A DNA stretch of 64,000 nucleotides from a virus. The notes under the pieces were generated by a model that saw only the letters and a program-made list of their open reading frames with translations, did not search any database and was not told the origin of the DNA. Position 1 is the first letter of the stretch; each line of letters starts with the position of its first letter. Where the stretch lies: the IMG/VR virus record IMGVR_UViG_3300008113_000071, positions 34,434 to 98,433 of that record; one strand, given 5' to 3'. The position numbers and the translations under genes are program-made. Shown piece by piece: positions 55,386 through 63,721 of this stretch.

Positions 55386-56179
55386 GATGGTATTATAAAT
55401 CCATTTTCAAATCTTGTTGGTAATACTATCCAGTCCTTACAGTACATAGTATTCCATTTATGTGGGCACTCTGGACCAAACCAAGTTTCTGGAGCTACAA
55501 CAATCTTTCCAGGGTTTCTAGATAGATATGCAGCCCACCAACTAAAGGATGAATTAGAGATCACATAATGATGGCATAATGATAAGATCCATAACTGTTC
55601 ATGACTTTTATACCCCTCTAGGTAAGTTACATTAGGTAGTTGTAGATTCTCTTTACACCAAGGAATATCATCACTAGCAATTAGATAGTGTTCACTAGGA
55701 ATAAGTTCTAATGCTTTGTAAATGTATTGTGGTGTAACTGTAGGGTGGTAGTTAGGATAGTGAAGGTAATCACCTCTGCGTACATTGATAACTGTCACCT
55801 TCTTTTCAAAGATGACAGGTATCTCAGCACGAATCCTATTGATAAAGTCTAATGGTGCACCAAATAAGCTTTTGATGTTCTCACTATATTTATCAAAATA
55901 CTGTTCACTCTGGTAATATCCAAAGTAAACAGTGTGTTTATCATCTGATGGAACAGAACGATTGTAGTTCTTATTATCATCAAATGTATCTATAAACTCT
56001 AGTTTGCTACATATGTTTGTTGAATAATCATTTCCCTCATAGGCAAGTTGTGACTTGCAAACAACCACTTGTTTGTTAAACTCAAGACCCTTGGCATAGG
56101 CATGAGCTATCATGAAGAGATTGTTTCCAAGTCTACCACCTAATGAGGGAATAATATAATCAATGTTTAACATTACCAA
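55382..56179 (-). CDS. GT11-like (alpha-1,2-fucosyltransferase family) glycosyltransferase
   Basis: A 265-residue protein with GGRLGNNLF (14-22), V-R-R-G-D-Y (133-138) and ISNSSFSWWAAYL (about 210-222), the three marks of family GT11. Members move fucose from GDP-fucose to galactose. The start could be Met1 or Met3; the gene overlaps the GroES-like gene by 7 bases. It forms a cassette with the GT2 enzyme and methyltransferase. Confidence 0.8.
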   Translation of the reverse strand: MVMLNIDYIIPSLGGRLGNNLFMIAHAYAKGLEFNKQVVVCKSQLAYEGNDYSTNICSKLEFIDTFDDNKNYNRSVPSDDKHTVYFGYYQSEQYFDKYSENIKSLFGAPLDFINRIRAEIPVIFEKKVTVINVRRGDYLHYPNYHPTVTPQYIYKALELIPSEHYLIASDDIPWCKENLQLPNVTYLEGYKSHEQLWILSLCHHYVISNSSFSWWAAYLSRNPGKIVVAPETWFGPECPHKWNTMYCKDWIVLPTRFENGFIIPS

Positions 56180-56466
56180 ATTAAAGCAACAGACATGGAT
56201 GGAACCATAAGTTTCTCTTCATCATTAATAGTGACAAAGGTACCACGTTTTAATTCCTCTACAGGAACATAAACAAGATCTCCAGGTTGAATATCAGTAA
56301 CAGCATCACCAATAGCATAAACCTCAAGTTTATCCATCTTAGTTGCATACTCTCTATTCATTTCTTCTTTTAACTCAGGGCTTAATTCAATCCCTTTATC
56401 ATCTCTCTTTGGAAGGCTCAATAAAATTCTGATACCTTTCAATTGTTTGTAACCTTTATTTGACAT
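56173..56466 (-). CDS. GroES-like co-chaperonin
   Basis: A 97-residue beta-barrel protein. An LKGIRILLSLP start, a mobile acidic loop region and then VYAIGDAVTDIQPGDLVYVP, with a final ALIW, fit the GroES layout. No GroEL-like gene is in the window, so it would work with the host chaperonin, as T4 gp31 does, probably to fold virion proteins. Confidence 0.65.
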   Translation of the reverse strand: MSNKGYKQLKGIRILLSLPKRDDKGIELSPELKEEMNREYATKMDKLEVYAIGDAVTDIQPGDLVYVPVEELKRGTFVTINDEEKLMVPSMSVALIW

Positions 56467-56467
56467 A

Positions 56468-56740
56468 TTACAAGCTTGTTAATTGTTCAAAACGTGCAGC
56501 ATCTTCTGCATTTAAATAAATCTCTGATTGGAAAGTGTCTCTCTGACGTTTCATTCCTTTCATTTTGTTAGTCTTAAGATCAACATCAGGAACATCCTGA
56601 GATCTCTCATGTAAGTCATCTAACAATACTAATGTACGTCCATCTTCTAGAGTGACTGTACGTACAACCTTATTAATGTTAAGGCTGTCTTTGAAGGATT
56701 TCTCACCTTCAGTTCTTGTGTAAAAGAATTGGTTTTTCAT
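56468..56740 (-). CDS. Small hypothetical protein
   Basis: A 90-residue charged protein lying exactly between the thioredoxin and GroES-like genes (0- and 1-base gaps). An alpha/beta start with a VTLEDGRTLVLLDDLHER strand pair. No family recognised. Confidence 0.55.
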   Translation of the reverse strand: MKNQFFYTRTEGEKSFKDSLNINKVVRTVTLEDGRTLVLLDDLHERSQDVPDVDLKTNKMKGMKRQRDTFQSEIYLNAEDAARFEQLTSL

Positions 56741-56992
56741 TTATTTATTATTTAATCGATTAATAATCTCTTCATATTTAGCTAGAGGCATAGCTCCTAC
56801 AGTTCTCTCCACTTCTTTACCATCCTGTAGAAAGACTAGTGTAGGAACACTTCTTACACTATATTGAGCTGTTAGTTCTCTGTTCTGATCTATATCAATC
56901 TCTTTGAGACCTTCAGCATCTTTCAATGTTGCAGACAATAATTTACATGGTGTACACCAGCTAGCACTAAACTTTAATACTTCTATACTCAT
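56741..56992 (-). CDS. Thioredoxin
   Basis: An 83-residue short thioredoxin. The active site is W12-C13-T-P-C16-K, with the cis-proline at P50 (SVPT). It is shorter than the ~105-residue host type but keeps the core fold. It would reduce the class II ribonucleotide reductase encoded upstream in the same strand block. It overlaps the next upstream gene by 4 bases. Confidence 0.85.
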   Translation of the reverse strand: MSIEVLKFSASWCTPCKLLSATLKDAEGLKEIDIDQNRELTAQYSVRSVPTLVFLQDGKEVERTVGAMPLAKYEEIINRLNNK

Positions 56993-57387
56993 TCTATTTC
57001 GTATTTTAATTTTAATAATTCACGTCTCTTGTTTACTTCTGGATACTTATACATATCACTTTCAACATTCGTGTGTTCGTCGAGTGTCAAAAGTATGATA
57101 TTTTCTTCATCAAAACAAGCCTTAGGATATTTTTCTTTAGCAAGGATATGATGAAAGTAAGTAGACATAGGTTCTGATCCTAGGTAAGTACCACTAACTT
57201 CAGACTTATGTGGTCTATTCTTCCATATACCAAGGAAGAACTCTTGCATCTTGAGGATCCTATCAGTATTGTTGACAGGTTTTGGTATGCTCTTTAAAGC
57301 CTTTTTGGGGATGTGATTCTTACACACACCCCCAGACCAAGCTCTCATCTTGCAACCAACCTCTTTACAAAGCTTAATTGCAAACAT
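56989..57387 (-). CDS. HNH-like endonuclease
   Basis: A 132-residue protein. The N-terminus has C7, C12, C22 and H25, a possible zinc site. The C-terminal half reads YFHHILAKEKYP... D-E-E-N-I-I-L-L... D-E-H-T-N-V-E, which fits an HNH core (HH...N...H). It is similar in layout to the NinG-type phage nucleases. It sits between dUTPase and thioredoxin genes and overlaps the former by 1 base. The role is probably DNA processing. Confidence 0.55.
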   Translation of the reverse strand: MFAIKLCKEVGCKMRAWSGGVCKNHIPKKALKSIPKPVNNTDRILKMQEFFLGIWKNRPHKSEVSGTYLGSEPMSTYFHHILAKEKYPKACFDEENIILLTLDEHTNVESDMYKYPEVNKRRELLKLKYEIE

Positions 57388-57815
57388 TATACACCTGTTG
57401 ATCCAAACCCACCTTCACCTCTCTCTGTATCAGATAGTTCTTCTACTTCTTCAAACTCAATCTGTGGATAAGGCATGATGATTATCTGTCCCACTCTATC
57501 ACCCACTCTGTAATAACGATCATCTTCTTCGTTCAAACATCTGTATTTAAACATCATTGATCCTCTATATCCAGAATCAATTACACCAACACAGTTTGTT
57601 AACTGTAATGGAGTTTTATATACAGAACTTCTAGGGAATAATAATCCTACATATCCTTCAGGAATCTCAATAGATAATCCTGTATCATATGTAACTATAC
57701 CACTTTTATCATCCCAAGATACACTGACTGCTACTAAATCCATACCTGCATCACCAGGTTTTGCATAAGCTGGGATTACCCCAGCCTCATGCGTCTTTTT
57801 AATTTTTACTTTCAT
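57387..57815 (-). CDS. dut: dUTPase
   Basis: A 142-residue trimeric-type dUTPase with all five motifs: AGMDLVA (23-29), PRSS (61-64), GVIDSGYRG (77-85), RVGQIII (107-113) and the C-terminal ERGEGGFGSTG (131-141). It converts dUTP to dUMP, keeping uracil out of phage DNA and feeding dTTP synthesis. Part of the nucleotide/recombination operon. Confidence 0.95.
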   Translation of the reverse strand: MKVKIKKTHEAGVIPAYAKPGDAGMDLVAVSVSWDDKSGIVTYDTGLSIEIPEGYVGLLFPRSSVYKTPLQLTNCVGVIDSGYRGSMMFKYRCLNEEDDRYYRVGDRVGQIIIMPYPQIEFEEVEELSDTERGEGGFGSTGV

Positions 57816-57827
57816 TATAATAAATTG

Positions 57828-57914
57828 TTATTTTTTCTTTTTAGTTTCACACCACCCAAGACAAACTTTACCAAAGGTGATTTTCTGAATGAATAAACAT
57901 ATTAATTTTTTCAT
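57828..57914 (-). CDS. Tiny Cys-containing protein
   Basis: A 28-residue frame (MKKLICLF... KVCLGWCETKKKK) filling the gap between the recA-like and dut genes. It has Cys residues spaced CLGWC and a Lys tail. Too short to classify; possibly real because it fits the operon spacing. Confidence 0.35.
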   Translation of the reverse strand: MKKLICLFIQKITFGKVCLGWCETKKKK

Positions 57915-57924
57915 AGTGATTAAA

Positions 57925-59082
57925 TTATAATAAATCGTTATTAGCTAATGCTTGTTGTTTTAATTGCTCATAGATAGTTGTTGGTTCAGGTTTAACTGTT
58001 TCAATAATTGCAGGTTCTGGACTTGTACAAGCTGGAACTTCTTCAATTACATCCTCTTCAACTTCTACTTCTTCTACTGGCATATCAGATTCTTTAATCT
58101 TAGCTACAATATCATTAGTGATAGACTCTAAGAACTCAGGGTTATCTGTTAGTAATGCTTCGAACTCCTCAATTGGATACTTAACATCAGCATATGTAAT
58201 GGTCTTACCATACTTACGCAAGATCTCAAAATCATTACCAAGCTCCATGATCTCCTTAAACTTATCAATACCTACACCATAAACAATCTCAAACTGAGAT
58301 AATCTGTAAGGAGGAGACATTTTATTCTTGATACCTTTTAGCTTAGTGATATTACCATAAGTTACATCACCATCTTTTGCAAGACTTCTGCTAACCTCTA
58401 TACGTACATCACTATAGAACTTCAATGCATGACCACCCTGAGTTGTAGTAGGATTACCAAACATCACACCAATCTTCTCACGATACTGAGAGATAACAAT
58501 AACACACACGTTGTGTTGTGATAGAGCACCTTTCAATTTAGGATATGCATTGCTATTCAATAAAGCTTTCTTACCAATAGAGCTGTCACCCACTTCACCA
58601 TCTAACACTTTCTTTGGTATTAGTGATGAATCTGAATCGATGATTACTAAATCAATCTCACCAGTCTGGATCATTTCCATTGCAATATTGAAACCTTCCT
58701 CACCACATGATGGTTGAGCAATTAACATTTTAGTTGTGTCTACACCCAAAGCTTGGAAATATTTTCTATCAACAGCATGCTCGCCATCTATATATAACAC
58801 TTTACCACCTTGTTTCTGACATTCTGCAGTTACGTGACCACAGATAGTTGATTTACCTGTACCTTCCCAACCCATCAATTCATACATCTTTCCCTTCACA
58901 AATCCACCCACACCTAGTGTAATCCAATCAAAGCCAATAGACCCTGTACTAATTACATCATAGTTGTTATTATTTTTAGAATCTAATTCTAAAACTGTCC
59001 CTACACCATAGGTTTTATTTAACCTGTCTAGTGCTTCCTGAAATTTGTTTGAGCTTTCAGTGCTCGCTGCTTTCTTTGCCAT
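57925..59082 (-). CDS. recA: RecA-like recombinase
   Basis: A 385-residue protein of bacterial RecA type. Walker A G-W-E-G-T-G-K-S-T (71-79), Walker B DLVIIDSDS (144-151), the GEVGDSSIG string (162-170) and the DNA-binding loop FGNPTTTQGGHALKFY (208-223) are all present. The C-terminal ~60 residues are acidic and Pro-rich. It catalyses strand exchange in phage recombination and repair. It has its own promoter (59105-59136) and appears to lead the operon running through dut and the thioredoxin gene. Confidence 0.92.
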   Translation of the reverse strand: MAKKAASTESSNKFQEALDRLNKTYGVGTVLELDSKNNNNYDVISTGSIGFDWITLGVGGFVKGKMYELMGWEGTGKSTICGHVTAECQKQGGKVLYIDGEHAVDRKYFQALGVDTTKMLIAQPSCGEEGFNIAMEMIQTGEIDLVIIDSDSSLIPKKVLDGEVGDSSIGKKALLNSNAYPKLKGALSQHNVCVIVISQYREKIGVMFGNPTTTQGGHALKFYSDVRIEVSRSLAKDGDVTYGNITKLKGIKNKMSPPYRLSQFEIVYGVGIDKFKEIMELGNDFEILRKYGKTITYADVKYPIEEFEALLTDNPEFLESITNDIVAKIKESDMPVEEVEVEEDVIEEVPACTSPEPAIIETVKPEPTTIYEQLKQQALANNDLL

Positions 59083-59104
59083 AATTTAATTGTTTTTTAC
59101 TATT

Positions 59105-59136
59105 CAAATATAAGATTTTTTATCCAGTTTTCCAAA
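59105..59136 (-). promoter_or_regulatory. Bacteroidota-type promoter for recA operon
   Basis: Read on the minus strand: TTTG (59133-59136), a 20-base spacer, then TATATTTG (59105-59112). The start codon lies 22 bases downstream at 59080-59082. Confidence 0.8.
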
Positions 59137-59142
59137 AAATAA

Positions 59143-59169
59143 GCCCTGGAAGTGACAAGTTTCCAGGGC
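59143..59169 (-). terminator. Terminator after the ribonucleotide reductase block
   Basis: GCCCTGGAA (59143-59151) and TTCCAGGGC (59161-59169) form a 9-base stem. On the minus strand it is followed by TTATTTTTT. It ends the reductase transcript just before the recA promoter. Confidence 0.8.
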
Positions 59170-59200
59170 ATTATTTCAACAAAAAACAATTGGACATTGT

Positions 59201-59356
59201 TTACTTTTCTATGGGTTCTCCATAGGGGCAGTGTCTGCATTTATTACCACAGCACTTCCCTTTTTCTTTTAGATATTGAGCTGTAAATATTATCATACCA
59301 TTCTCTAGGTAGTAATGTACATTCTCAATAAATTCTTTTTTAGATGTTGACTTCAC
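59201..59356 (-). CDS. DUF5522-like mini-protein
   Basis: A 51-residue protein with a C-terminal KGKCCGNKCRHCPYG motif, the CCgxxCRHCPY signature of DUF5522, preceded by the usual YYLENG...FTAQY part. The start is taken as the GTG at 59354-59356, inside the end of the reductase gene and 4 bases after AGGAGGT. An ATG at 59294-59296 would give 31 residues and lose part of the domain. The Cys cluster suggests a metal or redox role. Its 16-base overlap with the reductase suggests that they work together. Confidence 0.65.
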   Translation of the reverse strand: MKSTSKKEFIENVHYYLENGMIIFTAQYLKEKGKCCGNKCRHCPYGEPIEK

Positions 59357-61208
59357 AGGCACCTCCTGCACATGCTGCTACTTGACCAAAGTCTACAGTA
59401 TCATCTAGTTCTAACACTTTAGTAAGATCTACATTCTTAAGAGTGATAATACGTTCTTCGTATTCTTCCTTTGTAATGTCTTCAAAAGGAGCTTGTTTGT
59501 ACGTACCACCAAAGTGTGGCAATACAGACAAACCATTATACACTTCACGATTCTCCCACATCCATGTACCAACTTCTTCCCATCCATTTTCTAGAATAGA
59601 AATAGTTGCACTTACGTTGTGTGTGTTAGCACCATCAATGTGACCAGGTTTAATCCATTCGTTAGAGAACTTCTTAACACGCTCTAGTGTATCAATAGCT
59701 GTTTCTGTTCTGAAGATAGATCCTTCAGGAGCTTTAACAGGAATACGTACACATACAGTATCTGTAGGTCTTAACACATCATCTTCACATAGCTCAGGAT
59801 GTTTATCCATTAGATATACAGCAACATCTTCATTCTTATTAAAACGCATTGTACGTAAATAATAATCATTATGCCATGCATGAATACCAGATGCTGTTCC
59901 TAGCACTAAACTAGTTGTACCAGATGGTTTAATACATGTGATACGAGCTGCTTCATTAGTTCCAATCTTCTCAGTGATGAGTTGATTAACCACCTTAGCT
60001 GTGTTAGCTGCAATCTCTAGATTGTATTTCAAGATTTCTCCTGAACCAATACCAGTCATACCTATACCTAATAGAGCATCCTTCTGAGTAGTCTTAGCCC
60101 AGATTGGACGTAGATAGTGGAAATCAAAGAAACCTGCTTGTAATGTACCAAAGAATGCTGCTACAGATACACGATCATTAAGATCTATTTGGTTCTCAAT
60201 ATCACTTACATTCACCTCACATAGGTTACAGAATTGATATGGACGCAATGCAATCTCACAGCATGGGTTAGTTCCCCAGTCTTTATCATTAGTCCAGTAG
60301 ATACCAGGCTCACCAGAACCAGATGCTTCAATACGTTCCCATAATGATTTAAACTCTTGTTCACTAATCTCACCACGCTTTAGTACAGCAGAGTTGTTTG
60401 CTCTACCACGTTGTTCATTAGTCTCCCACCAGTCACCATACTTACAAGTGATCATAGCTTCATCATCATGATCAAATAAACAGATCATTGCACTTCTTCT
60501 AATACCACCAGCTAACACAGAGTTAGCAATGAAGCAAAGAATATCATGGCATTCTAATGATGTAAGTGATTCACCTTCTTTCTTTCTTTCTAATACAGCT
60601 TGGATGTGTGATAGGCAAAGCTTCAAAGGTTCTGGACCTGGAGCTTTACCACCAGCTGTTACTAATCTAGCACCTTTCTGACGAACAGCTCTGAAATCAA
60701 ATGTAGGCATGAACTTACCTTCGAAATAAGCTTTCATCAACACCTTTACAGCATCAGCCCATCCCATAATACTATCTTCTACTAGGTAGTTACGTTTCTT
60801 ACCAGGAGTTTTAATAGTTGGTAATTGTGCTACGTGATGATTCTGTACAGAATATCCTACACCTGTTCCTCCTAATAGAAGAAACATTGTTTCAGAGAAG
60901 CTATGTAAGCTGTCTATTGGTAAATAGCAGCAATTGTATATGCGTGCATTATTAACCTCAGCAGCTGGTCCAGCAAACTGTAAAGCTCTCATAGAAGGCA
61001 ATACCTTCTTAGCTCTAATAAGCTCAGCACTTTTAATAATAGCTTCTTCTAATTTAGGATATTTCTTGATCATCATATTCTGATAACGATCTACTATCTC
61101 ATCCCATGTTTCACGTCTTTTCAGCTCAGGAATATACTTTGCATACTTGCTGAAGACAGTTAATTTTGACAGTGCATCTAAGCCCAAGTCCACTTGTTGT
61201 TCGTCCAT
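59340..61208 (-). CDS. nrdJ: Class II (adenosylcobalamin-dependent) ribonucleotide reductase
   Basis: A 622-residue protein. C93 in YNCCYLP, the NPCCEIALRPYQFCNLCEVN stretch (314-333), the GEPGIYWTND loop (299-308), PSGTTSLVLGTASGIHAWH near 445-465 and the C-terminal CAGGACE redox pair fit the monomeric B12-dependent reductase type. It is shorter than the ~740-residue Lactobacillus-type enzyme. It makes deoxynucleotides without oxygen or a second subunit but needs host cobalamin. A phage thioredoxin downstream can recycle it. There is no separate activase or NrdB gene in view. Confidence 0.88.
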   Translation of the reverse strand: MDEQQVDLGLDALSKLTVFSKYAKYIPELKRRETWDEIVDRYQNMMIKKYPKLEEAIIKSAELIRAKKVLPSMRALQFAGPAAEVNNARIYNCCYLPIDSLHSFSETMFLLLGGTGVGYSVQNHHVAQLPTIKTPGKKRNYLVEDSIMGWADAVKVLMKAYFEGKFMPTFDFRAVRQKGARLVTAGGKAPGPEPLKLCLSHIQAVLERKKEGESLTSLECHDILCFIANSVLAGGIRRSAMICLFDHDDEAMITCKYGDWWETNEQRGRANNSAVLKRGEISEQEFKSLWERIEASGSGEPGIYWTNDKDWGTNPCCEIALRPYQFCNLCEVNVSDIENQIDLNDRVSVAAFFGTLQAGFFDFHYLRPIWAKTTQKDALLGIGMTGIGSGEILKYNLEIAANTAKVVNQLITEKIGTNEAARITCIKPSGTTSLVLGTASGIHAWHNDYYLRTMRFNKNEDVAVYLMDKHPELCEDDVLRPTDTVCVRIPVKAPEGSIFRTETAIDTLERVKKFSNEWIKPGHIDGANTHNVSATISILENGWEEVGTWMWENREVYNGLSVLPHFGGTYKQAPFEDITKEEYEERIITLKNVDLTKVLELDDTVDFGQVAACAGGACEVNI

Positions 61209-61235
61209 TTGTTTAAATATTTTATGTTTTAAATT

Positions 61236-61272
61236 AAAAAAGAAAGGGCTGTAAAGATACTACAACCCTTTC
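61236..61272 (-). terminator. Terminator between the upstream nuclease operon and the reductase gene
   Basis: GAAAGGGCTGTA (61242-61253) pairs with TACAACCCTTTC (61261-61272) with one mismatch. On the minus strand it is followed by a T run (61241-61236). It ends the operon that begins beyond 64000. The reductase promoter in the remaining ~27 bases is not obvious. Confidence 0.75.
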
Positions 61273-61297
61273 AATTTATCAAGAGATTTAGAAAATT

Positions 61298-61549
61298 TTA
61301 ACTAACTAAATTTCTTATTGCCATACCAAGATCTGTATTGTTTGGATACTTATTAACTAGATCAATTATTTGCATCTCTAGTGTCATCTTTTTCTCTATA
61401 TAGAGAGTTGCATCCATCAGTTCTTGTTGTAGATGAATAAGATAATTGTCAGTGTTGTTCTTCTCTAGTGTTGTACCATACTTCTTGATACCTACAGAAC
61501 TTCTACCTTCGTATTTCTGTATTACTTGTTCTACTATTTGATCTTTCAT
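61298..61549 (-). CDS. Small MazG-like/phage conserved protein
   Basis: An 83-residue protein. The R-S-S-V-G-I-K-K-Y-G-T-T-L string followed by LIHLQQELMDATLYIEKK resembles a family of short, all-alpha phage proteins often grouped with MazG-like nucleotide pyrophosphohydrolases. The E-x3-D pair (QELMDA) could bind metal. The function would be nucleotide housekeeping. It overlaps the next gene by 1 base. Confidence 0.55.
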   Translation of the reverse strand: MKDQIVEQVIQKYEGRSSVGIKKYGTTLEKNNTDNYLIHLQQELMDATLYIEKKMTLEMQIIDLVNKYPNNTDLGMAIRNLVS

Positions 61550-61923
61550 TACAAATCTGAGTTTACTATTTTATCATTAAGTACTTGGAATACTTCCTCG
61601 ATAGCATACTTCTCTGCTTCTTTTCTACTAGAGAAGAAGTTAGGAGTTGATGCTCCATCAATGCTATACCACCACTTTCCACCATTGTGAACAGTTTCAA
61701 TAATGATCTCATTCTCATCAAAGAAATCAAATAACAATCTAGGAGCCCCATCAATCATCTTTGCAATTTTATCCTCATCAATAGGAGTGGCCCTCATCAT
61801 CTCTTTGAAATCATCAGGAACAGAATCATCGTTAAATGATTCTAACATTTTGTCTAAATACCAAGCCTGAATTAGCTTGGTAGTTTCTGGATGTTGTTTT
61901 AATAATTCTAATGTACTGCTCAT
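61549..61923 (-). CDS. Hypothetical protein
   Basis: Start set at the ATG at 61921-61923 (ATGA overlap with the upstream gene); 124 residues. An acidic helical first half is followed by a beta part (GGKWWYSIDGASTPNFFSSRKEAE) like a small single-strand or sugar-binding fold. No family recognised. Confidence 0.55.
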   Translation of the reverse strand: MSSTLELLKQHPETTKLIQAWYLDKMLESFNDDSVPDDFKEMMRATPIDEDKIAKMIDGAPRLLFDFFDENEIIIETVHNGGKWWYSIDGASTPNFFSSRKEAEKYAIEEVFQVLNDKIVNSDL

Positions 61924-62123
61924 GATTGTTCCTCCAATTCTTTGTATTTGTTTTCCCACCAATCAGCCTCATACTTATATTCATCAGGCCAGTCTTGGAT
62001 GTTTCTCTCTTGTAAATCAACAGACATGTGTCTGTTCTTCATAGCTTCGATCTTGCAATAGATCATAGCTGCTTGTCTTCCATGCTCTGCAAGGATTTTC
62101 TGTGTTAATTCTTCGTTAAACAT
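61920..62123 (-). CDS. Hypothetical protein
   Basis: A 67-residue helical, charged protein with overlaps at both ends (19 bases upstream, 4 downstream). No family recognised. Confidence 0.5.
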   Translation of the reverse strand: MFNEELTQKILAEHGRQAAMIYCKIEAMKNRHMSVDLQERNIQDWPDEYKYEADWWENKYKELEEQS

Positions 62124-62668
62124 AATTCTTTTATATTATTTAAGTTAAGAGTTTCTTCGTCCTCAAAGAAACCATTCCACACTTCTTGGTCATCAGCAAA
62201 TGATACACCAAGCTTATCTTCCCAAAATTGTATTAGATCTTCTGTTCTGTTGAATATTCGATACTGCAGACTGATCTCATCTCTGTGCAAACCATTCTTC
62301 TTAAGCTTCACTACCTTTGGAAACTTAGATTGAAATCCTTCAGAGGTTAATGAATACTTACCATGTGTGATAAGCTCAAAATCTCTTTTGTATTTCTTGT
62401 CTAGTTTATACACAACAACAACAAACCCATCCTCATAATCATAATCATCGATCACCTGCTGTGTTCTCTCATATTCTTCGTCTAGAAAATCTTTAAATAC
62501 ATCTAGATCATCAGGTTGAAAGAGAAGATATACGCAATTTTCATATTGTATATCTTTTCTTGCATCCTTGACATAAGCATTTAAGAAGTTATTACTCTTT
62601 AGTTTCTCTTTATCAATCGCAAGAGTAGGCACCATAAATATACTGGTGATTGTCTTCTTTAGCTCCAT
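62105..62668 (-). CDS. Hypothetical protein
   Basis: A 187-residue acidic protein with alternating strands and helices (ENCVYLLFQPDDLDVFKDFL, then DGFVVVVYKLDKKYKRDF). It starts 3 bases after the nuclease stop. No catalytic motif recognised. It may be an accessory of the nuclease. Confidence 0.55.
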   Translation of the reverse strand: MELKKTITSIFMVPTLAIDKEKLKSNNFLNAYVKDARKDIQYENCVYLLFQPDDLDVFKDFLDEEYERTQQVIDDYDYEDGFVVVVYKLDKKYKRDFELITHGKYSLTSEGFQSKFPKVVKLKKNGLHRDEISLQYRIFNRTEDLIQFWEDKLGVSFADDQEVWNGFFEDEETLNLNNIKELCLTKN

Positions 62669-62671
62669 GTT

Positions 62672-63721
62672 CTATCTAATTTTAACTTGTCCATTACTAG
62701 TGAAATTCTCTCTTGAGATATTCCACACATTATTTTCTTGAGCCCATTTCAAATCTTGAATAAGATCTTTAACTCCTGGATACTTACGTCCTTTATATTC
62801 AAAGCCTACGTAAGCATCTTCCATGTCCTGATCACCTAATGTATAGATGAGTGGGTTCATGTAGTTGGTGCTATCGCAAACAATGAATTTAGGAAACTCT
62901 ACTTTATAACCAGCAAGTTCTTCTTCTCTCTCTGTCATGAACACACCAGCTTGCCAATAAAGTAGTGCTTGAATATAAGCTCTTCTGTAAAGATAATACT
63001 CTTCTAGGAAATTTTCAACAGACCAAGTACATTTTAAATCATAAATTTGTAATGTCTTGTTCTGGTGATCAATCACGACTTTGTCCATCATAGACTTGAA
63101 CTGATGACCATCTACAATATAACCCTCTACCTGGAACTGATTTCTCACTTCATAACGAGAACTATTAACTAGATTAACAACATCTGCAGTTGCAAAGTTG
63201 TTCTTCAATTCTTCTACAATCTTCTCAGCATTAGTAACATCTTTAGTTGTTACAACTGTAAGTCCTTTGCTTCTAATCTCTCTGATCTCTTGGTAATAAA
63301 GCTCATTATCACTGCTAATAAACTTACTAAGAACAGCTTCAAATTTAATCTTGAATCCTGAATCAACATATGCATCTCTTGCAATATCTTCAAACTCTCT
63401 AGTAATATTACCAAACTCATCTGTAGCATTTGCACTGTGGCGATATAATGCTTCAACAAAATCTAACATCAATCCTGTTGGTGCACTTGCTAAAGCAGAT
63501 AGATAGAATCTACCATCAAACTCTTCTGGTTCCATGAGTAGAGTTTCTACAATTCTACCCATGTTAGCAGCCAAGTTTTCTTTCTCTGCAACTTCTTCAC
63601 TAAGGACATATTTTTTGTAATACTTTCTCCTGTCCATGGAGAACTCTTTTAGACTAGAAGAGCTATCCAATAGGACAGCTCTGTAGTTTGCTTCTGTTTT
63701 ACTTTTTCCCTGTATCATCAT
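62672..63721 (-). CDS. PD-(D/E)XK nuclease (RecE/Cas4-like)
   Basis: A 349-residue protein. G55 in NMGRIVETLLMEPEEF matches the early helix of phage RecE-type exonucleases. The core is D213 (SMMDKVV), D228-L-K230 (IYDLKCTW), and the Q helix is YIQALLYWQ (249-257). I infer a DNA exonuclease acting in recombination or replication together with the RecA-like protein. Crass-like phages commonly encode such a nuclease. It overlaps the upstream gene by 23 bases. Confidence 0.8.
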   Translation of the reverse strand: MMIQGKSKTEANYRAVLLDSSSSLKEFSMDRRKYYKKYVLSEEVAEKENLAANMGRIVETLLMEPEEFDGRFYLSALASAPTGLMLDFVEALYRHSANATDEFGNITREFEDIARDAYVDSGFKIKFEAVLSKFISSDNELYYQEIREIRSKGLTVVTTKDVTNAEKIVEELKNNFATADVVNLVNSSRYEVRNQFQVEGYIVDGHQFKSMMDKVVIDHQNKTLQIYDLKCTWSVENFLEEYYLYRRAYIQALLYWQAGVFMTEREEELAGYKVEFPKFIVCDSTNYMNPLIYTLGDQDMEDAYVGFEYKGRKYPGVKDLIQDLKWAQENNVWNISRENFTSNGQVKIR

